DNA of 8,472 nt from Micrococcaceae bacterium UBA4005 (GTDB lineage: Bacteria; Actinomycetota; Actinomycetes; Actinomycetales; Micrococcaceae). The stretch spans positions 1-8,472 of the forward strand of contig DGBL01000231.1 of assembly GCA_002384315.1 (NCBI GenBank). Reading direction: 5' to 3'. The first letter of the stretch is position 1; every line of letters starts with the position of its first letter. A program made the translations under genes and the position numbers. The notes beneath the pieces are model-generated. The model made no database searches. It saw only the letters and a list, made by a program, of their open reading frames with translations, and had not been told where the DNA came from. Shown here piece by piece: positions 1 to 5,468 of the stretch.

Positions 1-31
1 AAAACTTTCGGGAGACGCGGAAATATCACTC

Positions 32-38
32 AAAGGAG
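32..38 (+). promoter_or_regulatory. Ribosome binding site of the GlsB-type gene
   Basis: AAAGGAG lies 6 nt before the ATG at 45. It is the strongest Shine-Dalgarno match in the window and fixes the start of the small membrane protein. Several other genes here lack such a site. Confidence 0.8.
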
Positions 39-44
39 CACCTC

Positions 45-311
45 ATGAATTTCCTAGCATTTCTTCTTCTTGGACTTATTGCTGGAGCCATCGCGAAAAT
101 GATTCTTCCCGGCAGGCAGGGCGGCGGATGGCTCATCACCCTCGTTCTGGGAGTTGTTGGCGCACTGCTCGGGGGCTTCCTCGGAAGCGTCATCTTCGGA
201 ACCAGTGTTGACGGGTTCTTTGACCTCACCTCATGGTTGCTGGCCATTGGTGGTTCGATCATCGTGCTGCTGGTCTATGGTGCGCTGACCGGCCGTCGCT
301 CGCGCGTCTAG
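45..311 (+). CDS. GlsB/YeaQ/YmgE family small membrane protein (transglycosylase-associated type)
   Basis: An 88-residue, glycine-rich, very hydrophobic protein with three predicted membrane segments, at about residues 3-20, 29-51 and 61-82. A short basic tail (GRRSRV) probably lies on the cytoplasmic side. Its length and pattern match the GlsB/YeaQ/YmgE family: an N-terminal segment ending in AKMILPGRQGGG, then a glycine-rich helix with LGVVGALLGGFLG. Members are linked to general stress responses, but their molecular role is not established. The ATG start is fixed by AAAGGAG six bases upstream. The gene stands alone, since the next gene begins 221 nt later, beyond a probable terminator. The family call is confident; the function is open. 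Confidence 0.88.
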   Translation: MNFLAFLLLGLIAGAIAKMILPGRQGGGWLITLVLGVVGALLGGFLGSVIFGTSVDGFFDLTSWLLAIGGSIIVLLVYGALTGRRSRV

Positions 312-347
312 CCGAACCGCGCGCGGCAAGCGTTGCTGGAGCGTTTT

Positions 348-359
348 TGCTGACCGAAC
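348..359 (+). repeat. 12-bp direct repeat, copy 1
   Basis: TGCTGACCGAAC occurs here and again, identically, at 392-403. Both copies lie in the spacer between the GlsB-type gene and the EcsC-like gene. The CTGACCG part of each copy can pair with a single CGGTCAG at 414-420, so the copies could compete for it in RNA. A run of five T (344-348) just before this copy follows only a weak stem and is not called as a terminator. Confidence 0.6.
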
Positions 360-391
360 AACAAATATCCAGATGCAGGGCTGTTAAGCAA

Positions 392-403
392 TGCTGACCG
401 AAC
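392..403 (+). repeat. 12-bp direct repeat, copy 2
   Basis: A second identical TGCTGACCGAAC, starting 44 nt after the start of copy 1. Its CTGACCG segment forms the left arm of the adjacent stem-loop. Confidence 0.6.
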
Positions 404-420
404 CTTGGGGGGACGGTCAG
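394..420 (+). other. 7-bp stem-loop beside the terminator
   Basis: CTGACCG at 394-400 is complementary to CGGTCAG at 414-420, with a 13-nt loop containing a G run. It sits 2 nt before the stronger 423-456 hairpin, giving two tandem hairpins. It could be part of a bipartite terminator or of a switch using the upstream repeat. Its role is not known. Confidence 0.4.
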
Positions 421-422
421 AG

Positions 423-456
423 CGAAGGGCGCCACCAGTTTATGGGGCGCCCTTCG
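423..456 (+). terminator. Probable factor-independent terminator without a U tract
   Basis: CGAAGGGCGCC at 423-433 pairs perfectly over 11 bp with GGCGCCCTTCG at 446-456. Within the 12-nt loop, CCA and TGG can add three more pairs. No T run follows (only tcgtcgt), a form often seen in actinobacterial intrinsic terminators. It lies about 110 nt after the GlsB-type stop and well before the EcsC-like start, so it would separate the two transcription units. It could also act on the other strand. Confidence 0.55.
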
Positions 457-518
457 TCGTACCCTGAACAATGAATAAAGAACAACAAACACGCAAGTGC
501 CGTGACCCACGAAGATCC

Positions 519-527
519 AGGAAAGGG
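519..527 (+). promoter_or_regulatory. Ribosome binding site deciding the GTG start at 533
   Basis: AGGAAAGGG ends 5 nt before the GTG at 533. A second in-frame GTG at 539 would be 11 nt away, and the ATG at 528 is in another frame. The GTG at 533 is therefore preferred. Confidence 0.55.
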
Positions 528-532
528 ATGGT

Positions 533-1339
533 GTGCACGTGAATCTCAGTGCCCGGTCAGGAGCTCATCGAATAACCACGCTGGCCGCGGAATCGCTGTT
601 CGGCAAGGATAGGCAGCCCAAACCCGGGGCGGCCCGCGCGCTAGAGCGGGCTATTGACGTCCAGCGGCCGCTTGTCTTGGCGAATCTGCGTCGACTGCGG
701 CGGAGGAACCCCTCGGCGACCATCCACGAGCTCGCACATGTCCTGGGGCGGGATTATCTGCGCACCGTCACCGCCACCGGTGCGGCCGTCGGAACGACGG
801 CGGCTGTGCCCGGGGTCGGCACTGTCGCTGCGCTGGGCCTCTCAACGGCTGCAACGGTAGCGTTTCTCGAAGCAACTGCGCTCTACGCCCAGTCGATCGC
901 GGAGTTGCATGGGGTAACCACCCACGACCCCGAACGGTCCCGCACCATGGTCATGGCCGTACTGATGGGAGAGGAAGGGATCTCACTGGTCAATGCTCTT
1001 CTCTCCAACCCCTCCGGCAGGGGCGCTCCAGAACATTGGGGAAAAGTGGTGGGGCAGACGGCGCCGGCATCGGTAATCCGCTCCCTCGCCGGAACCTTGC
1101 GGCGCCGCTTTCTCCGCCGGCTACTGGCGAGGCAGGGCAGCGCGCTCATTGGCCGGGCGCTGCCTCTCGGGGTGGGCGCCGTCGTGGGCGGGGCGGGCAA
1201 CCATATGATGGGTAAAGCGGTCATCCGCGCGACGCACTCTGCATTTGGGGAGCTTCCCACAGCCGTACCGGGGGAATTGGAATCGGACATTCTCGCCGCC
1301 GATGGGGCAGGGGAGACAGCCAACCCGCCCCGCGCCTAA
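533..1339 (+). CDS. Conserved hypothetical protein, EcsC-like
   Basis: A 268-residue protein with no catalytic motif I can name. It has a basic N-terminal third (LRRLRRRNP near 52-60) and a glycine/alanine-rich hydrophobic stretch at about 78-120 containing PGVGT (93-97) and FLEATALYAQSIAELHGV. A short DPERSRTMVMAVLMGEEG segment follows near 132-149. A basic RRRFLRRLLAR patch (190-200) precedes a second hydrophobic glycine-rich segment, PLGVGAVVGGAGN (211-223). This order, with two Gly-rich membrane-like segments and a downstream GN motif, recalls EcsC family proteins and an actinobacterial group of uncharacterised proteins. That similarity is from memory and is distant. It probably associates with membranes. 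The start is GTG with AGGAAAGGG upstream. Its TAA overlaps the stop of the convergent DUF445 gene. Confidence 0.75.
   Translation: MHVNLSARSGAHRITTLAAESLFGKDRQPKPGAARALERAIDVQRPLVLANLRRLRRRNPSATIHELAHVLGRDYLRTVTATGAAVGTTAAVPGVGTVAALGLSTAATVAFLEATALYAQSIAELHGVTTHDPERSRTMVMAVLMGEEGISLVNALLSNPSGRGAPEHWGKVVGQTAPASVIRSLAGTLRRRFLRRLLARQGSALIGRALPLGVGAVVGGAGNHMMGKAVIRATHSAFGELPTAVPGELESDILAADGAGETANPPRA
1336..1339. other. Stop-stop overlap of convergent genes (CTAA)
   Basis: The + strand TAA of the EcsC-like gene (1337-1339) and the - strand TAG of DUF445 (1336-1338) share the four bases CTAA. No room is left for a dedicated terminator, so transcripts must run into the opposite gene. The same arrangement recurs at 7784-7787. 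Confidence 0.9.
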
Positions 1340-2598
1340 GGGAGAATGGCGTGGGCCAAGGCGAAGATCGACAGCCCGGCCAGTGATCCCACCATGGTTC
1401 CATTGAGTCGGATGAATTGCAGGTCACGGCCGATCTGGAGCTCGATCTTTCGGGATGTTTCCGTGCCGTCCCAGCGTCCGACTGTTTCCTCGACGATCGC
1501 CGCCATATCGCTCCGATACGTGCGCACCACATGGCCAAGGGCATCCCCTAGCCACTGATCTACCCGTGCAGCGAATACCTCGTCTTCCGCCAGCCGTCGT
1601 CCGAGATTCCGTAGGACGCGCTCAAAGCCCAGGCTGAGGCTGCTCGCTGGATTGTCAATGGCCTCCAGCAGCGCGTTTTTGATCTGCAGCCAACTACTGA
1701 CGGAGAGATCGCGGATGCGGGGGTCATCCACGAGCTCCGTCTTGATCCGTTCAACCCGGCCGATCGTCTCCGGATTGACCTGGAGATCACGGACGAGATC
1801 GGTGAGATAGTTGTCCACGGACTGGCGGACGTCGTGGTCGGGGTCCGACTGGACCGCCTGGAGAAAGCTGGCGAGTTCGGCATAGACGCGATCGGCCACC
1901 ACGCTGTCCATAAAGCGTGGAACCCATGCCGGTGCGCGGTCGCCAACAATCCGGGTGACCACATCATAATTTCCGGCGAGCCAGTCGGAGGCCCGGTCTA
2001 CCATCAGGTCAACTAGTCCATGATGACCGCCTGCAGCGAAGATCTTTTCCGCGAGGCGCCCCGCCGGAGGCCCCCACTGCGGGGCAATGAGGTGCTGGCG
2101 GACCAGTGATTCCACGATGCCCTGCACGGCGTCGTCGTCGAGCACGGTAATCGCGGCTCGGATCAAGATGGCGCCTTCCGCCGTGACACGGCGGGCGTGG
2201 GCTGGCTGAGCCAGCCAGGTGCCCGTCCGGCAGGCGACGTGCGCGGAGGCGAGCTTGGCGCGCACTACGGGTTCGGCCAGGAAATTTTCCCCCACAAACG
2301 CACCCAGGGAGGCTCCAATCTGGTCCTTTTTACGGGGAATAATCGCAGTATGGGGGATGGGAAGTCCCAGCGGACGGCGGAAAAGAGCCGTCACCGCGAA
2401 CCAGTCTGCCAAGGCTCCGACCATTCCGCCTTCGGCTGCCGCCCGCACGTACTGTAGCCACGGATACTCATCCTGGAATGTGTAGGCGAGCACAAAAACG
2501 GCGGCAATAACCACCAGTAGCCCGGTAGCGAGGCGCTTCATCCGGCGTAAGTCGGTGTCCTTGAGGGCTTCAGTATCATTGGCGCGCTGCTCACTCAC
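1336..2598 (-). CDS. DUF445 family membrane protein
   Basis: A 420-residue protein of the DUF445 family, whose function is unknown. The best hallmark is near the N-terminus: a transmembrane helix (about 23-40), then AEGGMVGALADWFAVTALF (55-73), RRPLGLPIPHTAIIPRKK (74-91) and GAFVGENFL (99-107). A long, probably helical and charged middle part follows. A C-terminal membrane helix (about 400-418, ending AHAILP) closes the protein, so both ends are likely anchored. The open frame continues to 2883, but that extension has no family similarity and runs into the divergent gene. I chose the GTG at 2598 because TAGACT lies 7 nt upstream with no Shine-Dalgarno site, and because the length fits actinobacterial members. 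An internal ATG at 2541 is the alternative start. Confidence 0.9.
   Translation of the reverse strand: MSEQRANDTEALKDTDLRRMKRLATGLLVVIAAVFVLAYTFQDEYPWLQYVRAAAEGGMVGALADWFAVTALFRRPLGLPIPHTAIIPRKKDQIGASLGAFVGENFLAEPVVRAKLASAHVACRTGTWLAQPAHARRVTAEGAILIRAAITVLDDDAVQGIVESLVRQHLIAPQWGPPAGRLAEKIFAAGGHHGLVDLMVDRASDWLAGNYDVVTRIVGDRAPAWVPRFMDSVVADRVYAELASFLQAVQSDPDHDVRQSVDNYLTDLVRDLQVNPETIGRVERIKTELVDDPRIRDLSVSSWLQIKNALLEAIDNPASSLSLGFERVLRNLGRRLAEDEVFAARVDQWLGDALGHVVRTYRSDMAAIVEETVGRWDGTETSRKIELQIGRDLQFIRLNGTMVGSLAGLSIFALAHAILP
2200..2216. repeat. Perfect 8-1-8 palindrome inside DUF445
   Basis: GGCTGGCT-G-AGCCAGCC is a perfect dyad around a central G, within DUF445 codons for TWLAQPAH. With a one-base centre it is a poor RNA hairpin but a reasonable protein-binding dyad. 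It shares the pattern GGYTGGnnGnnCCARCC with the palindrome at 2698-2714. Chance in GC-rich coding DNA is a real alternative. Confidence 0.4.
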
Positions 2599-2605
2599 GC
2601 TTGCC

Positions 2606-2611
2606 AGTCTA
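2606..2611 (-). promoter_or_regulatory. -10 box for a leaderless DUF445 transcript
   Basis: Read on the minus strand this is TAGACT, a good actinobacterial TANNNT -10 box. It is followed by 7 nt and then the GTG start at 2598, so transcription would begin at or next to the start codon. No Shine-Dalgarno site is present. No clear -35 element is visible 16-18 bp further upstream. Confidence 0.55.
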
Positions 2612-2697
2612 GGCGGAGCGCGTGCTCTCCAGGCCCGATGCATTATTCCCCGGTGCGCTAATGACGGCCGGCAATCACGTAGCGTGAGGTAGGCGAG

Positions 2698-2714
2698 GGT
2701 TGGACGGTCCAACC
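2698..2714. promoter_or_regulatory. Perfect 8-1-8 palindrome, candidate operator upstream of the phosphodiesterase
   Basis: GGTTGGAC-G-GTCCAACC is a perfect 17-bp dyad ending 19 nt before the GTG at 2734. It lies in the 135-nt divergent spacer, just ahead of the ribosome binding site. A weak TAGCGT -10-like box lies at 2680-2685, which would place the dyad at or just after the transcription start, a usual place for a repressor site. No regulator gene is adjacent to suggest which protein binds. Confidence 0.45.
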
Positions 2715-2723
2715 AGCCGAGAC

Positions 2724-2728
2724 GGAGA
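2724..2728 (+). promoter_or_regulatory. Ribosome binding site of the phosphodiesterase gene
   Basis: GGAGA lies 5 nt before the GTG at 2734. It supports this GTG as the start and shows that the gene has a leader, unlike its divergent neighbour. Confidence 0.6.
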
Positions 2729-2733
2729 CCTAC

Positions 2734-3603
2734 GTGCATCCTGCGATTTTTGCCCACCGCGGGTCCAGCGGGCGATTCGCTGAGCATACCCGGGCCGCTT
2801 ACCTGCAGGCGCTTGCAGACGGCGCCGACGGGGTGGAATGCGATGTGCACCTCACCCGGGACCGCGAGCTCGTCTGTATCCACGATCCGCGCCTGGACAG
2901 GACCTCCAACGGCACCGGTGATGTCGCCTCAACCCGGCTCAAGGACTTACGGTCGCTGGATTTTTCCTCGTGGAAAGGAGCGCGGATACCCGCCGAATAC
3001 GGCGGGATTTTCAACCAGCTGCTCTCACTCGCAGACCTGCTGGACATACTGCTGGCCGCGCGGCGTCCAGTGTCCCTGGCTATCGAACTGAAGCACCCCA
3101 GTCCCTTCGGACTGCGGTTGGAAGAGCAGTTGATCAGCTTCTTGCTTAATCGCGGATGGAATCCGGTGGGCTCAACCCTCGGGAACATTACGGTCAGTTT
3201 CATGAGCTTCAATCCGGACTCGATGCGCCGGCTACTGGAGGTCGCGCCGCAGCATTCAGTCTGCCAGCTGGTAGCCGATGTGAATCGCGATGAGGTCAAA
3301 GGTGCACTGTTTTTCGGTGCGCTGGCGGCCGGAGCAGTGGTGAACCTCATGCGGCGCGCAGTGCGCGAAGGCGAGCGGCTCATCCGGCTGCATTCGGTGG
3401 GGATCGCCGGTCCTGGAATCAAATACGTGCGTGACCACCCGGAGACCGTGGCCGGCTGGATCGCGGACGGTGTCCGGGTGCGCGCCTGGACCGTGAACAC
3501 CGACGACGACGCCGCACTCGTGCAGCAACTTGGCATCCACGAGATCACTACCGACTACCCGTCGCGTATGCGTGAATTGCTAGCAGGCGGGACGGTAGCG
3601 TAA
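2734..3603 (+). CDS. Glycerophosphodiester phosphodiesterase (GDPD family)
   Basis: A 289-residue enzyme of the GDPD TIM-barrel family, which hydrolyses glycerophosphodiesters to sn-glycerol 3-phosphate and an alcohol using a divalent metal. Family motifs run in order. AHRG (7-10) carries the first catalytic His. EHT (17-19) is the actinobacterial form of the usual ENT. VECDVHLT (34-41) holds metal ligands E35 and D37. HDPRLDRT (50-57) carries the second catalytic His. AIELKHP and VRAWTVNTDDD near the C-terminus are also typical, followed by TTDYPSRM. No signal peptide is visible, so the protein is probably cytoplasmic and used in phospholipid turnover or phosphate scavenging. The GTG start has GGAGA upstream. 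The GH15 gene follows after 17 nt, suggesting co-transcription. A 17-bp palindrome upstream may regulate it. Confidence 0.92.
   Translation: MHPAIFAHRGSSGRFAEHTRAAYLQALADGADGVECDVHLTRDRELVCIHDPRLDRTSNGTGDVASTRLKDLRSLDFSSWKGARIPAEYGGIFNQLLSLADLLDILLAARRPVSLAIELKHPSPFGLRLEEQLISFLLNRGWNPVGSTLGNITVSFMSFNPDSMRRLLEVAPQHSVCQLVADVNRDEVKGALFFGALAAGAVVNLMRRAVREGERLIRLHSVGIAGPGIKYVRDHPETVAGWIADGVRVRAWTVNTDDDAALVQQLGIHEITTDYPSRMRELLAGGTVA
2989..3011 (+). other. Terminator-like hairpin inside the phosphodiesterase gene
   Basis: CCCGCCG (2989-2995) and CGGCGGG (3000-3006) form a 7-bp all-GC stem around the loop AATA. An A and TTTT (3008-3011) follow. The shape resembles an intrinsic terminator but sits in codons for PAEYGGIF, about 255 nt into the gene. 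It could cause partial early termination; translating ribosomes would normally prevent it. Confidence 0.35.
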
Positions 3604-3620
3604 GTGTGTGATCTTATGGG

Positions 3621-5435
3621 GTGATGAAGGCCCCGATCGAGGACTACGCGCTGGTATCCGATCTGCACACCGGTGCACTCATATCCCGCGGCGGCAGCGT
3701 CGATTGGCTCTGTTTTCCCCGGTTCGACTCGGCCGCTGTATTCAGCGCACTCTTGGGAGACGAGGACCACGGCCGCTGGAAGCTCGCCCCGTCCTCAGCG
3801 TCCGGCACTGTGCTGAACAGACGCTACCTCGACTCCACCTTCGTTCTCCAGACGCATTGGTCAACAGAGTCGGGGGAGGTTGAGGTCACGGACTTCATGC
3901 CGGTCGGAGACAGACGGGCATCGCTGGTTCGACGGATCAGGGGATTGCGCGGCGAGGTGTCGATGCGCCAGGAACTGGCCATACGATACGGCTACGGGCA
4001 GGTACTGCCGTGGGTTCGGCGCGAAGAAGGCCGGCAAGGGACGCTCCTCATCGCGATGGCGGGTCCGGACGCAATGCTGCTGCGCGGCAGCGCTTCCCTG
4101 CGGCCTACTGATCACCGGCATACCGGTGATTTCACCATCACGGCCGGTGGCGTCGTCGACCTTGAACTGGTCTGGTATCCCTCGCACCGCGAACCGCCGG
4201 AAGCGATCGACGTTGACGCCGCCCTAGAACGAACGGTCGGCTATTGGCGCGCCTGGGCGTCCAATTGCCATCGGCGGGGCCGGTACGACGAGCCAGTGAA
4301 GCGATCGCTGCTGGTCTTGCGCGCCCTCACCCATGAGGACACCGGTGGAATTGTTGCGGCACCGACCACGTCCCTGCCCGAAAAGTTTGGCGGGGAACGC
4401 AACTGGGACTACCGGTATTGCTGGCTTCGGGATGCCGCGCTGACGCTCGAAGCCATGATGACCCACGGGTATCGGGATGAGGCGATGCACTGGCGGAATT
4501 GGCTGCTGCGGGCGGTGGCGGGGGACCCGGAGGACATTCAGATCGTGTACGGCCTCGCTGGCGAGCGGGACCTGGCGGAACGGACCCTGGGACACCTGCC
4601 TGGCTACGCGGGTTCCGTGCCGGTGCGGGTCGGCAACGGGGCGGTGCTTCAGTACCAGGCGGATGTCGTGGGAGAGGTCATGGTCGCGCTGGGAAACCTG
4701 CGTGACGCTGGCGGTATGGAGGATGATTTCTCCTGGTCGCTGCAGCGTTCGCTGCTTCGTTTTGCGGAAAAGCATGTGCAGGACAAAGACCACGGAATTT
4801 GGGAAATGCGTGGGGAACCGCGTCACTTCACGCACTCGCGGGTGATGATGTGGGCTGCTTTCGACTGCGGGGTGCGGGCAGTGCGCGAGTATGGGCTCGC
4901 TGGACCGGCGGACAGGTGGGGTCAGCTGCGCGATAGCCTCCGCGCGGAAATCCTGGAGCGCGGGTATAACCAGGAACTGAAGTCGTTCACGCAGAGTTAC
5001 GATTCAACCGACGTGGATGCGTCGTTGCTCCAGTTGGCGCAGGTCGGGTTCATCGACTACACGGACCCGTGCATGCTCAGCACTGTCAAGCGGCTGGAGA
5101 GCGAACTTGTTGACGACTACGGCTTGCTCGCCAGGTATCGAACCGAGACCGCGGCTGATGGCCTCGAACCAGGCGAATACCGGTTCCTTGCCTGCTCATT
5201 CTGGCTGGTTGAACAATACGCCCGCAGCGGGAGAGTCGCAGAAGCGGTGGCGCTGCTGGATCAACTGATCGGTTACGGTAACGAACTCGGGCTTCTGTCG
5301 GAAGAATACGATCCCGCCGGAGCGCGGATGGCAGGGAACTTTCCACAGGCATTCTCTCACCTTGCCCTGGTGCGCGCCGCCGACGCCGTGCACGCAGTAC
5401 TTGGTGAGGCTGCAGTGGGCATGCCCCCGCGGTAG
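3621..5435 (+). CDS. Glycoside hydrolase family 15 protein (trehalase/glucoamylase type)
   Basis: A 604-residue GH15 enzyme, normal length for bacterial members. The first 190 or so residues form the beta-sandwich N-terminal domain of this group (PIEDYALVSDLHTGALIS, SVDWLCFPRFDS). The (alpha/alpha)6 catalytic barrel follows from about 215. Signatures are NWDYRYCWLRDA (261-272), GIWEMRGEPRHFTHSR (392-407) with the likely catalytic acid E395, and LSEEYDPAGARMAGNFPQAFSH (559-580) with the likely base at E561 or E562. Inverting hydrolysis of an alpha-glucoside is expected. Actinobacterial relatives include trehalases, so trehalose is the first substrate to consider, but sequence alone does not separate it from glucoamylase. 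There is no signal peptide. GTG 3621 and ATG 3624 are both possible starts, and neither has a good Shine-Dalgarno site. It lies 17 nt after the phosphodiesterase. Confidence 0.9.
   Translation: MMKAPIEDYALVSDLHTGALISRGGSVDWLCFPRFDSAAVFSALLGDEDHGRWKLAPSSASGTVLNRRYLDSTFVLQTHWSTESGEVEVTDFMPVGDRRASLVRRIRGLRGEVSMRQELAIRYGYGQVLPWVRREEGRQGTLLIAMAGPDAMLLRGSASLRPTDHRHTGDFTITAGGVVDLELVWYPSHREPPEAIDVDAALERTVGYWRAWASNCHRRGRYDEPVKRSLLVLRALTHEDTGGIVAAPTTSLPEKFGGERNWDYRYCWLRDAALTLEAMMTHGYRDEAMHWRNWLLRAVAGDPEDIQIVYGLAGERDLAERTLGHLPGYAGSVPVRVGNGAVLQYQADVVGEVMVALGNLRDAGGMEDDFSWSLQRSLLRFAEKHVQDKDHGIWEMRGEPRHFTHSRVMMWAAFDCGVRAVREYGLAGPADRWGQLRDSLRAEILERGYNQELKSFTQSYDSTDVDASLLQLAQVGFIDYTDPCMLSTVKRLESELVDDYGLLARYRTETAADGLEPGEYRFLACSFWLVEQYARSGRVAEAVALLDQLIGYGNELGLLSEEYDPAGARMAGNFPQAFSHLALVRAADAVHAVLGEAAVGMPPR
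4111..4130. repeat. Perfect 8-bp inverted repeat with 4-nt loop inside the GH15 gene
   Basis: ATCACCGG and CCGGTGAT flank the loop CATA in codons for DHRHTGDF. The stem is perfect and would be stable in RNA. It has no adjacent T run, and no function is evident. Confidence 0.35.
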
Positions 5436-5456
5436 GCGAAGCGGGGCCCGGCACCG

Positions 5457-5462
5457 TAACCT
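5457..5462 (+). promoter_or_regulatory. -10 box for a leaderless azlC transcript
   Basis: TAACCT fits TANNNT and is followed by exactly 6 nt and then the GTG at 5469. No Shine-Dalgarno site precedes this GTG. A start of transcription at the G of GTG is therefore likely, giving azlCD its own promoter despite only 33 nt after GH15. A 6-bp GC stem (5425-5430 with 5441-5446) encloses the GH15 stop codon but lacks a T run. No clear -35 element is seen. Confidence 0.5.
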
Positions 5463-5468
5463 GAATCA

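Noticed and set aside
324..348. Weak stem followed by five T after the GlsB-type gene as a terminator
   Set aside because: The stem is only about 6 bp with a G-T pair and is separated from the T run. The 423-456 hairpin is far stronger.
2599..2883. N-terminal extension of DUF445 by about 95 residues (open frame up to 2883)
   Set aside because: It runs antisense into the phosphodiesterase gene and across its promoter region, shows no family similarity, and a leaderless signal marks GTG 2598 as the start.
2799..3548. Long open frame on the minus strand opposite the phosphodiesterase
   Set aside because: Its composition is Ser/Arg/Thr-rich with no domain, typical of a shadow frame in GC-rich DNA. 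The opposite strand carries a full GDPD with all motifs.
3612..3617. TCTTAT as a leaderless -10 box for ATG 3624 of GH15
   Set aside because: The important second-position A is missing and no -35 is seen. Read-through from the phosphodiesterase explains expression more simply.
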